From the NCBI GenBank assembly GCA_017463665.1, contig JAFTOT010000075.1, forward strand, positions 1 to 42,062: DNA of 42,062 nucleotides, written 5' to 3'. Below, piece after piece: positions 22,985 through 30,321 of this stretch. Under the pieces are notes generated by a model. It saw nothing but the letters and a program-made list of their open reading frames with translations, was not told the DNA's origin and ran no database searches. The position numbers and the translations under genes are program-made. This stretch comes from Clostridia bacterium (GTDB lineage: Bacteria > Bacillota > Clostridia > Oscillospirales > CAG-272). Every line of letters starts with the position of its first letter. The stretch's first letter is position 1.

Positions 22985-25213
22985 TTATGCGCGGAACAGT
23001 CTTACCATGGTGAGGATCGCCTGTTCTTTGGTGTAGGTGCCCCTCGGGTTGAATCTTCCGTCGCCGAGACCGCCCATGACGGCGTTCTGCGTGGTCTTAT
23101 CCCGAGCGGAGGAAACAAAGGCGATGCCCGCCGCTGCCCAGGATGCAAACTCGCCGCTGTCGGTGAAGGTGCCGCCCTCTCCGCCGTCGATCTCCATCCG
23201 CTTCGCGGCATTGTAGAGCATAGTCGCCGCTTCCTGCCGCGTGATCGAGCTGTCGGGATCAAAGATGCCGTTTCCGCGGCCGTTCAGGATGCCGAGCGCA
23301 TTCGCGATCAGAACCGCTTCTGCCTTGGTATCGGTGAAGGCATTGACATTCACCGTCTTGCCGAATTTCGCAAGGAGCTCTTCGCCTGTCATATCCATAC
23401 GCTCAGTCAGAAGACGCAGGATCAGCGTGCAGAAATCGGCGCGGGTGATATTGGAGGTGAGATCGCAAAGGATGCTGTCGGGAACAAGTCCGAGCTCGTT
23501 TGCCGCGGTGACCTCGGGCACTGCCCAAGCGGAGATCGCGGTAGACGGTGCCGTCTCGCCCGCTGCGGCGAACTTGACGACGCCGAAGGCGTTCTTCACC
23601 AGCGTGTACTCGAGCGTTTCTGTGAAATTCGCACCGTCGGAGAACACCGCCTTAAAGGTGTGCGCACCCTCGGAGAGGGACGCGGTGTTCAGCGAAACAT
23701 CGTGCACAACGCCGCTGCCGCGCTGATACAGTGCACCGTCAAGGTAATAGTCTACATGCACCGCATTGCTGTAATGCGCGTTGCAGTATGCGGAGATCGA
23801 AATGCTGTCGGTCTTTTCACAGAAGTTCTCGAGCGATACATAGTGCATCGCTGCATCCTCGGTGCTGTGCAGCAGCGTCTTGTTGGCAGCCACTGCCGCG
23901 TCGAATGCCGCCTCTACCTTGGGATTCTGCTCGAGATCGTACTGATAATCCGAAACGTTGACATTGGTATCAAAATAGATGATGCCCTTGATCTGCGGAT
24001 ACACCATGGTCAGTGCGCGGTACGCGGAGGTAACGCGCTCGGCAGCGTAGTCCGAAAGATCCATGCCCGTCGCCGTATTGTAGTGACCGACGCCGCCCTC
24101 GGTGATCATGATCGGCTTGCGGTCGCCGAAGCGCTCCACCACCTCAGCAACCGAGGTGACGGGCTCCGCCCAGTTACCGACACCGAAGTACATGTTGTTG
24201 AAGTCCTCGCCCTCTTCACAGGTCTTGGAGTTCTGATAGCGGTTGTAGTAGAGCGAAACGCCCACCCAGTCCACATACTCGTCGCCGGGATAGTAGACCG
24301 ACATATCATCGCCGTAGGAGCCGACATGGTTGACCGAGAAGATCAGTGCGACCTCCGGTGCGAGATCGCGCGCCATGTTGGCGATGCGGATATACGCATC
24401 TCGGAATGCCTGCGGCTCTGTGGGGGTGCTCCAGACGTTCATCTCCGCGCCGATGCGCAGGAAAACGGGCTGATCCAGCTTTGCGAGATAGCGCAGCGTG
24501 GTGCGGATGTTGTCATCGTGCATGCCCTGATTGATCTCAGTGACGGTCGTTCCCTCTTTCGGGAAATTGAGCGCTACGTGCAGCGCCTTTTCGTCAAAGT
24601 CTACCTGCTCGAGGATCCACTCGTAATCGGATACGGTCTCCTGTCCGAGCTCCACGTACAGCGAAACGATCGACTCATCCTTGATCTTATCCGTGTTGGA
24701 GACCTTTTTGTTCTCGGTCGAGAACACGCGACCGTAGTATACGCCGTCGCGCAGCTCATTTTTTGCACCGTAGTAGAGCGCATCATCGCTCGACGCTGTC
24801 AGGGCAAATACGCCCATGTGCGTGTCGATCTTGCGCGCCTTTGCCTCGGTCACAACATCCATGTCCGAAATGCCTGCGATCTCGGAAACATAGCGCAGCT
24901 TTGCGAGGTTTTCCTGCGCCGCAGCATAGTCGCCGCGCTTTTCATAAACGCTGTTGACATAGCGATAATAATATACATTGAAGCTGTTCGCCGCGATGTC
25001 GGTATTGATCTCATATTTGGCATAGAAATTCAGCAGATCCTCGCCCGCCTTTAAGATCGCATCCTCATTGCCGCTGTCTATCGCCTCGTTGTATGCCACC
25101 TGATAGGGCCACCAGCCCTTCGGATGCCCGGAAGAAGCGGCAAACGCGCTCATCGGCACAAATAAAGCCAGCGCCAGCACAAGGCAAAGCGTACGCTTGA
25201 AAACCTTTCGCAT
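22985..25213 (-). CDS. Secreted GH26-like glycoside hydrolase with C-terminal SLH domains
   Basis: A 742-residue surface protein. It has a signal peptide (MRKVFKRTLCLVLALALFVP then MSAFA, cleavage near 25). A helical N-terminal region at about 30-125 is followed by a (beta/alpha)8-type catalytic domain at about 130-425. This resembles GH26: Glu257 in RIGAEMNVWS fits the acid/base, Glu372 in IMITEGGVGHY fits the nucleophile. A short Ig-like module follows (about 465-540). Three S-layer homology repeats are at about 562-742 (ITRADFCTLILRLL, ITRQEAATMLYNAAKR, YTKEQAILTMVRLFRA), anchoring it to cell-wall polymer. The ATG at 25213 follows GGAG by 7 bases; the longer frame starts before the ribosome binding site. 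A mannan-type substrate is possible but unproven. Confidence 0.85.
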   Translation of the reverse strand: MRKVFKRTLCLVLALALFVPMSAFAASSGHPKGWWPYQVAYNEAIDSGNEDAILKAGEDLLNFYAKYEINTDIAANSFNVYYYRYVNSVYEKRGDYAAAQENLAKLRYVSEIAGISDMDVVTEAKARKIDTHMGVFALTASSDDALYYGAKNELRDGVYYGRVFSTENKKVSNTDKIKDESIVSLYVELGQETVSDYEWILEQVDFDEKALHVALNFPKEGTTVTEINQGMHDDNIRTTLRYLAKLDQPVFLRIGAEMNVWSTPTEPQAFRDAYIRIANMARDLAPEVALIFSVNHVGSYGDDMSVYYPGDEYVDWVGVSLYYNRYQNSKTCEEGEDFNNMYFGVGNWAEPVTSVAEVVERFGDRKPIMITEGGVGHYNTATGMDLSDYAAERVTSAYRALTMVYPQIKGIIYFDTNVNVSDYQYDLEQNPKVEAAFDAAVAANKTLLHSTEDAAMHYVSLENFCEKTDSISISAYCNAHYSNAVHVDYYLDGALYQRGSGVVHDVSLNTASLSEGAHTFKAVFSDGANFTETLEYTLVKNAFGVVKFAAAGETAPSTAISAWAVPEVTAANELGLVPDSILCDLTSNITRADFCTLILRLLTERMDMTGEELLAKFGKTVNVNAFTDTKAEAVLIANALGILNGRGNGIFDPDSSITRQEAATMLYNAAKRMEIDGGEGGTFTDSGEFASWAAAGIAFVSSARDKTTQNAVMGGLGDGRFNPRGTYTKEQAILTMVRLFRA

Positions 25214-25247
25214 GATCGTACTCCTTTTTAACATATATAATAACGCT

Positions 25248-25278
25248 ATTATGGTATCACAATTTCAAAAATTGTCAA
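25248..25278 (-). promoter_or_regulatory. Probable promoter of the SLH glycoside hydrolase gene
   Basis: Minus strand TTGACA (25278-25273) is perfect, but the best -10 (CATAAT, 25253-25248) is 19 bases away; TACCAT at 16 bases is an alternative. Confidence 0.45.
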
Positions 25279-25325
25279 GAGCTCCGCAAGGAAAAAGCAC
25301 AAGCAAGGGACAGTGCTCCTGCCGC

Positions 25326-25376
25326 ACAAATTCAAAAGGACCGAACACAAAAGCATTCGGTCCTTTTTGAATTTGT
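25326..25376. terminator. Terminator downstream of the repeat protein gene
   Basis: A 20-base stem with one bulged T (arms 25326-25345 and 25356-25376) containing AAAAGGACCGAA and TTCGGTCCTTTTT. It ends just before the stop codon of the minus-strand gene. Confidence 0.85.
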
Positions 25377-25379
25377 GGG

Positions 25380-27065
25380 TTACTTCGTAATCGTTGCGGT
25401 GGAGGTCGCGCCGTCCCATGCTACGGTGCCGCCGAGCGTCTCGGCAACAAAGCGTACGGGCATGTAGGTGCGGTCATTTTCGATGAACGCGGGGGAATCC
25501 AGTGCTACGCTCTTGCCGTTTACGGTTGCATCCTTAGCACCGACCGTGATCTTGATCTCGGTGTCAACGGTCTTGAGCGTTGCGGTGGAAGTTGCGCCGT
25601 CCCAAGCGATCTCGGCACCGAGCGCTTCTGCCACGTAACGTACGGGCAGCATGGTGCGCTCGTTGCGGATGATGGGAGCAACGTCCATGGTCTTGGTCTC
25701 GCCGTTGAGGGTGTACGCGGTCTTACCGAGCGTCATCTTGAGTTCAACGCCTGCCGCAGTCTTGCCGATCGCAACGGGCGTCTTGCTCGCATCGCCGTAT
25801 TTGAGCACCGTGCCGCTGTTTTCGATGGTCAGCAGCTTCAGTGCCTCTTCGCTGAGGATTGCCGTGCCGCCCTGTTCAACCACAACTCTCCAATAATGCT
25901 CATTGCCGGGTTTGGTCATCAGATCGACCGAGTCGGTGATCGTCAGCGTGAGCCCTGCGGGAACGATGATCGAGTTCTGCTCATCCTCCTGGAACAATAT
26001 CATATCCGTCAAAGTCGTATCCGTACCGATGGTGATCGAAACGCCCAGGGGATTTGTCGTGCTGCCGGCACCTTTCAGAACACCTGCGGAAGGATTATCC
26101 ATCGGCAGATAGTTGCGGTAGTCCACGCCCTTCCAAACCGCGGTGATCGTCAAAGAACCCTCCATTGCGGGGAACGTATAATCCGCAGAGGGGCGTCCCT
26201 TGCCGGACAGGACAAGCGTGCCACCCTCTTTGCCGAAGGTGGTGAGAATGCTGACAACGCCGCTGCCATCCAGATTCTTCTTGGCAGCCTCGGCAGTTCT
26301 GCCGTTGTAAGAATCATTTCCGGCTACCACATCGTAAAAGACAACGTTGCCCTCTTCCTCACCGGTGGAGACCTTACCGATATCCAAGGGTGTAGCGGTG
26401 GGATCGCCGTACTTTATGACTGTGCCGCTGCGATTCTCGATGGTGAGCAGCTTCAGTGCCTCTTCGCTGAGGATCGCCGTGCCGCCCTTTTCGACCACAA
26501 CTCTCCAGTAGTGCTCATTGCCGGGTTTGGTCAAGAGATCGACCGTATCGGTAATGGTAAGCGTGAGCCCTGCGGGAACGATGATCGAGTTCTGCTCATC
26601 CTCCTGGAACAATATCATATCCGTAAAAGTCGTATCCGTGCCGATGGTGATCGAAATGCCGAGGGGATTTGTCGTGCTGCCGGCACCTTTCAGAACACCC
26701 GCGGAAGGATTATCCATCGGCAGATAGTTGCGGTAATCGACGCCGTTCCAAACTGCGGTGATCGTCAAAGGCCCCTCCATTGCGGGGAACGTATAATCCG
26801 CGCCGGGACGTCCCTTGCAGGGCAGGACAAGCGTGCCGCCCTCTTTGCCGAAGCCTGCAAGAACACTTGCAACGCCGTTGCCGTCGGCACTGCCGAGACT
26901 CCTCTTCGCCGTATCGGCGGTCTTGCCGTCATAGGCATCGTCGCCGTTTACTACATCGTAGAACGCGACGTTTCCGTCTGCGGCAAAGACAGACAGGGAA
27001 AATGCGCAGACCGCCAGTGCAACGATCAGGCAGAAGCATAAAACTTTTCCGGACTTTTTAAACAT
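25380..27065 (-). CDS. Secreted protein with two near-identical repeats and copper-amine-oxidase-N domain
   Basis: A 561-residue exported protein. The signal peptide is MFKKSGKVLCFCLIVALAVC then AFSLSVFA. Two ~200-residue repeats (about 31-231 and 239-435) each open with NVxFYDVVxGxDxYxGxTA, contain KEGGTLVL and YRNYLPMDNPSAGVLKGAGS, and end with LSEEALKLLTIEN. They look like secreted beta-structure, not an enzyme I know. The C-terminal part (442-561) is a Cu_amine_oxidN1 pair (TMLPVRYVAEALGAEIAWDG, TYMPVRFVAETLGGTVAWDG), a wall-associated domain widespread in Firmicutes and not itself an oxidase. GGAGGG precedes the ATG by 6 bases. It is preceded by the SLH hydrolase's neighbour space and has its own promoter at 27118-27146. 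Confidence 0.85.
   Translation of the reverse strand: MFKKSGKVLCFCLIVALAVCAFSLSVFAADGNVAFYDVVNGDDAYDGKTADTAKRSLGSADGNGVASVLAGFGKEGGTLVLPCKGRPGADYTFPAMEGPLTITAVWNGVDYRNYLPMDNPSAGVLKGAGSTTNPLGISITIGTDTTFTDMILFQEDEQNSIIVPAGLTLTITDTVDLLTKPGNEHYWRVVVEKGGTAILSEEALKLLTIENRSGTVIKYGDPTATPLDIGKVSTGEEEGNVVFYDVVAGNDSYNGRTAEAAKKNLDGSGVVSILTTFGKEGGTLVLSGKGRPSADYTFPAMEGSLTITAVWKGVDYRNYLPMDNPSAGVLKGAGSTTNPLGVSITIGTDTTLTDMILFQEDEQNSIIVPAGLTLTITDSVDLMTKPGNEHYWRVVVEQGGTAILSEEALKLLTIENSGTVLKYGDASKTPVAIGKTAAGVELKMTLGKTAYTLNGETKTMDVAPIIRNERTMLPVRYVAEALGAEIAWDGATSTATLKTVDTEIKITVGAKDATVNGKSVALDSPAFIENDRTYMPVRFVAETLGGTVAWDGATSTATITK
25761..26975 (-). repeat. Tandem intragenic duplication
   Basis: Two direct copies, 26373-26975 (protein repeat 1) and 25761-26351 (protein repeat 2), are nearly identical at the DNA level over their middle parts (for example around TCATCCTCCTGGAACAATAT, 25981 and 26597). 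This points to a recent duplication or ongoing homogenisation. Confidence 0.88.
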
Positions 27066-27117
27066 AACATACCCTCCGTAAAATAAATTTGTTTGACAGC
27101 TTTATGTGTCTACTGTA

Positions 27118-27146
27118 ATTTTACATCCAAAGCCGAAAAATGTAAA
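27118..27146 (-). promoter_or_regulatory. Promoter of the repeat-protein gene
   Basis: Minus strand TTTACA (27146-27141), 17-base spacer, TAAAAT (27123-27118); each box is one base off consensus. Confidence 0.7.
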
Positions 27147-27253
27147 TGCACCGCATCATTGAATGTTGCAAATATCAAACCTGAAAACAAACCTTGTTAC
27201 CAAAAATAAAACCACTTGCTTCAAGCCTCGGAACCGCTGTCTGAAAAAATCTG

Positions 27254-27282
27254 TTTACAAACCGATGTTTTTATGTTATCAT
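27254..27282 (+). promoter_or_regulatory. Upstream galactokinase promoter P1
   Basis: TTTACA (27254-27259), 17-base spacer with an extended TGT, TATCAT (27277-27282). Confidence 0.6.
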
Positions 27283-27336
27283 GTTTAATGTGTAAAAAAG
27301 TAGGATTTTCGTAGAAAATCTCTCGCAGAATTGGTA

Positions 27337-27366
27337 TTGTGTTCGCGAGTGGGTTTGCTTTATAAT
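27337..27366 (+). promoter_or_regulatory. Proximal galactokinase promoter P2
   Basis: Perfect TATAAT (27361-27366) with a poor -35 (TTGTGT, 27337-27342) 18 bases upstream. A weak -35 suggests activator dependence. Confidence 0.55.
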
Positions 27367-27406
27367 ACAGACAGATGATAATATTCCGACGAAAAGGAGT
27401 TTTTAC

Positions 27407-28687
27407 ATGAAGACTACAGAACTGATCAAGAACATTGAAAACGGCTCTCTCGACGCCGTATTCACCAAGCTGTACGGCAAAGAGGCAGAGGCGCAGAAGC
27501 CCCGCTATGTCCGTACCATCAAGAACTTTGAGGAAAACTACGGTGTTGACCGCGATGTATCCCTCTTCTCCGTTCCCGGCAGAAGCGAGATCTCGGGCAA
27601 CCACACCGACCACAACCACGGCTGCGTTCTCGCCGCTGCGATCAACCTCGACATCATCGCGGTTGCCGCGAAGAACGATGACGGTCTCGTTCGTCTGCGC
27701 AGCGAGGGCTACACCGAAGACAAGATGACGATCGCTGAATGCAAGGAGCCCGTCACCGACTACTACTTCAAGTCCCGCGCACTGATCGCAGGCATGGTAC
27801 AGGGCTTTGTCAACTACGGTCACAAGTCCGGCGGATTTGACGCTTTCACCACCAACAATGTACATAAGGGTTCCGGCCTTTCTTCTTCCGCAGCATTTGA
27901 AGTTATGGTCGGCAACATCATCAACCACTTCTACAATGACGGCAGCGTAGACAACGCCGAGGTTGCAAGAATCGCACAGTTCTCCGAGAACGTATACTTC
28001 GGCAAGCCCTGCGGTCTGATGGATCAGACGGCATGCGCTGTCGGCGGCTTCGTTGCCATCGACTTTGCCGATCCCAAGGCACCCGTTATTGAGCCCCTTG
28101 GCTTCGACATGAGCGCAGCGGGCTACAGCCTCTGCATCACCAACACCGGCGGCAACCACGCCGACCTCAACGATGACTATGCATCCGTTCCCGCAGAGAT
28201 GAAGGCGGTTGCCGCACACTTCGGCAAGGTCGCACTGCGCGAGGTCACCAAGGAAGAGATCATCGCAGCCATCCCCACCCTGCGCAAGACGGTCGGCGAC
28301 CGCGCGATCCTCCGTGCCCTGCACTTTGAGAACGAGAACGCACGCGTTGCCGTACAGAAGAAGGCACTGGAAGACAGCGATCTCGACACCTTCTTTGAGG
28401 TGATGAAGGCTTCGGGCAACTCCAGCTACAAGTATCTGCAGAACGTCTTCACCGTTAAGAACGTCCGCGAGCAGGGTCTGTCTCTGGCGCTCTGCCTGAC
28501 CGACGATGCTCTGACCGGTAAGGGCGGCGCATTCCGCGTACACGGCGGCGGCTTTGCAGGCACCATTCAGGCATTCGTTCCCCATGCAGAAGTGGAGAGC
28601 TACAGAAAGATCATGGACGCAGCATTCGGCGAAGGCTCCTGCGTAGTCATGTCCATCCGTCCCGAAGGTGCAATTAAAGTCCTTTAA
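27407..28687 (+). CDS. galK: Galactokinase
   Basis: A 426-residue GHMP kinase that phosphorylates galactose at C1, the entry step of the Leloir pathway. The galactose-binding signature appears in the variant form VPGRSEISGNHTDHNHG (56-72) instead of GRVNLIGEHTDY; this variant is usual in clostridial galactokinases. The ATP loop is KGSGLSSSAAFEV (154-166), Asp206 in GLMDQTACAVGG is the catalytic base, and GGAFRVHGGGFAGTIQAF is the third GHMP motif. The protein is longer than the ~390-residue norm because of an N-terminal extension. AAAAGGAG precedes the ATG. No galT or galE is adjacent, so other Leloir genes lie elsewhere. Confidence 0.94.
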   Translation: MKTTELIKNIENGSLDAVFTKLYGKEAEAQKPRYVRTIKNFEENYGVDRDVSLFSVPGRSEISGNHTDHNHGCVLAAAINLDIIAVAAKNDDGLVRLRSEGYTEDKMTIAECKEPVTDYYFKSRALIAGMVQGFVNYGHKSGGFDAFTTNNVHKGSGLSSSAAFEVMVGNIINHFYNDGSVDNAEVARIAQFSENVYFGKPCGLMDQTACAVGGFVAIDFADPKAPVIEPLGFDMSAAGYSLCITNTGGNHADLNDDYASVPAEMKAVAAHFGKVALREVTKEEIIAAIPTLRKTVGDRAILRALHFENENARVAVQKKALEDSDLDTFFEVMKASGNSSYKYLQNVFTVKNVREQGLSLALCLTDDALTGKGGAFRVHGGGFAGTIQAFVPHAEVESYRKIMDAAFGEGSCVVMSIRPEGAIKVL

Positions 28688-28694
28688 TTCCCTC

Positions 28695-28723
28695 TTGCAT
28701 TATTCTGCATGAAGCGGTATAAT
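28695..28723 (+). promoter_or_regulatory. Promoter of the walJ-rlmH unit
   Basis: TTGCAT (28695-28700), 17-base spacer, perfect TATAAT (28718-28723). It lies upstream of the hairpin at 28738-28770. Confidence 0.75.
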
Positions 28724-28737
28724 AATATGAGATTTTC

Positions 28738-28770
28738 AAAATATCCTACGGAAAATCCGTAGGATATTTT
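28738..28770 (+). terminator. Hairpin between galK and the WalJ-type gene
   Basis: A perfect 15-base stem, AAAATATCCTACGGA and its complement, with an AAA loop and then ATTTA. It terminates galK but also falls within the leader of the next transcript. Confidence 0.75.
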
Positions 28771-28791
28771 ATTTACGGGAGGGGGATTTCG

Positions 28792-29559
28792 ATGGAAAAC
28801 GTATCGCTGGTATCGCTGTATTCGGGGTCGAAGGGCAACTGCACGTACTTGCGCTGCGGCGCGGACGAGATCCTGATCGACGCAGGACGCAGTCTGCGTG
28901 CACTCACGGGCGCTTTGCAAAGCGTGGGCGGCGACATCACGCGCATCAAGGCGATCTTTATCACCCACGAGCACAGCGACCATGTCAGCGCGCTCGAAAT
29001 GCTCTCCAAGAAATACCGTATCCCGATCCACATGACCGAGGATTCTGCAAAAAAAGTGCTCGCCACGACCACCTATGTCCGAAACAATTTAGTCTGCCAC
29101 CCGCCGCTGTATGAGGAGACGGTCGGCGCGCTCACCGTGCGCTCCTTCCCCACCCCGCACGACAGCGACATGAGCGTGGGATTTACCATAGGGCTTCCGA
29201 GCGGTGAAAAGATCGGCTACGCGACCGATATCGGACATATTACACAAACGATTCGCGAGAATCTGCTCGGCTCGGCGGCGGTCGTCATCGAATCCAACCA
29301 CGACACGGAAATGCTCCGGGACGGCCCCTACCCCGCCTGGCTGAAAATGCGCATTGGTTCGCCGCACGGGCACCTCTCCAATGCCGATTGCTGCGCCTTT
29401 CTTCCCGAGCTTGCCGAGGGTGGTGCGAGAGACATCCTCCTCGCGCACCTCTCTGCGGAGAACAACACCCCCGCCGCCGCCCTGCGTGCCGCGCTGGATA
29501 CGCGGCTGGGCATACATATCGACGTTGCACGCGAAAGCGAACCGACAAAACTCATTTAA
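28792..29559 (+). CDS. MBL-fold metallohydrolase, WalJ/YycJ type
   Basis: A 255-residue metallo-beta-lactamase-fold protein related to WalJ (YycJ). The opening SLYSGSKGNCTYLRCGADEI and the metal-binding HEHSDH (59-64) with later His in FPTPHDSDMSVGF, GHITQTIRENL and the conserved SNHDTEML support this. WalJ proteins are linked to coordination of cell division with DNA replication; no WalKR genes are next to it here. GGGAGGGGG precedes the ATG. It is followed after 9 bases by rlmH, a common pairing in Firmicutes. Confidence 0.88.
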   Translation: MENVSLVSLYSGSKGNCTYLRCGADEILIDAGRSLRALTGALQSVGGDITRIKAIFITHEHSDHVSALEMLSKKYRIPIHMTEDSAKKVLATTTYVRNNLVCHPPLYEETVGALTVRSFPTPHDSDMSVGFTIGLPSGEKIGYATDIGHITQTIRENLLGSAAVVIESNHDTEMLRDGPYPAWLKMRIGSPHGHLSNADCCAFLPELAEGGARDILLAHLSAENNTPAAALRAALDTRLGIHIDVARESEPTKLI

Positions 29560-29568
29560 GGGGCAGCC

Positions 29569-30045
29569 ATGTTTAAGATCACGATCATCTCGGTCGGCAA
29601 TATGAAAGAAAAGTACTTTGCCGAAGCGATCAAGGAATACGAAAAGCGCATTTCGGCTTACGCCGAGATCCGCGACATCAACTTAAAGGAAGAAAACCTC
29701 GACAATCTGCGCGAGGGCGACATCGCCGCAGCGCTCGAACGCGAGGGCAAAGCGATCCTCGATGCCATCCCGCCGCGCGCCTACAAAGTCGCGCTCTGCG
29801 TAGAGGGCAAGTCGCTTTCCAGCGAAAAGCTCGCCGAGCTTGTGGAGAATGCGAAGAACACGCAGGGCGAGATCTGCTTTATCATCGGCTCCTCGCACGG
29901 GCTCGCACCCAAAGTAAAAACCGCATGCGACTACCGCCTGTCCGTCTCCGCCCTCACCTTCCCCCACCGCCTCATGCGCGTGATCCTCACCGAAGCCATC
30001 TACCGCGCCCTCTCCATCGCAAACGGCGGGAAATATCATAAATAG
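29569..30045 (+). CDS. rlmH: 23S rRNA (pseudouridine(1915)-N3)-methyltransferase
   Basis: A 158-residue SPOUT-fold enzyme that methylates pseudouridine 1915 in helix 69 of 23S rRNA on assembled ribosomes. Landmarks are ITIISVGNMKEKYFAEAIKE at the N-terminus, YKVALCVEGKSLSSEKLAE, the SAM knot loop FIIGSSHGLAP (the usual GGS/GGSxG becomes GSSHG) and the very C-terminal RALSIANGGKYHK, whose HK end is diagnostic. Length is exactly as expected. AAGGGG lies before the ATG, 9 bases after the WalJ-type gene. Confidence 0.96.
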   Translation: MFKITIISVGNMKEKYFAEAIKEYEKRISAYAEIRDINLKEENLDNLREGDIAAALEREGKAILDAIPPRAYKVALCVEGKSLSSEKLAELVENAKNTQGEICFIIGSSHGLAPKVKTACDYRLSVSALTFPHRLMRVILTEAIYRALSIANGGKYHK

Positions 30046-30059
30046 AGCACACAAATATA

Positions 30060-30217
30060 GGCTCCCTTGCCTAAAGGGAGCTGGCGCCGTAGGCGACTGA
30101 GGGATACGTTTCCGATATAAACTAACTTCTTAATTTTATTTTATTTCAGAAGTTAGTTTAGTAAGGAACGTATCCCACCACCACTTCGTGGTTCCCCTCC
30201 CTTTAGGCAAGGGAGGC
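30060..30217. repeat. MITE-like element between rlmH and mnmG
   Basis: A 158-base element with imperfect terminal inverted repeats (GGCTCCCTTGCCTAAAGGGA on the left, its complement at 30196-30217) and an inner palindrome (AAACTAACTTCT at 30119-30130 with its complement at 30148-30159). It has no coding capacity. A fragment of one end (GTTTAGGCAAGGGGG) recurs at about 30275-30289, so two insertions or a partial duplication separate mnmG from rlmH. Confidence 0.85.
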
Positions 30218-30321
30218 AATGTATGAATGACTGCAATGCGTTCAATAAGATGCACAGCGTCGCTTTTCTCCCGTTTAGGCAAGGGGGATATATCGGAAAA
30301 TCTAAGCAAAGGGTGAACCAA

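Larger units (their letters stand above)
27066..27406. other. Divergent regulatory region between the repeat-protein gene and galactokinase
   Basis: This 340-base gap holds the minus promoter at 27118-27146, two plus promoters (27254-27282, 27337-27366) and, between them, the perfect inverted repeat GATTTTC-GTA-GAAAATC at 27304-27320. I see no gene or recognisable riboswitch in it. Confidence 0.65.

Noticed and set aside
22934-25054. A 706-codon plus-strand open frame
   Set aside because: It is antisense to the SLH glycoside hydrolase, has no ribosome binding site or recognisable domain, and starts inside a terminator.
27066-27406. A riboswitch in the galactokinase leader
   Set aside because: I find only promoters and one short inverted repeat, with no conserved aptamer-like core and no terminator/anti-terminator pair.
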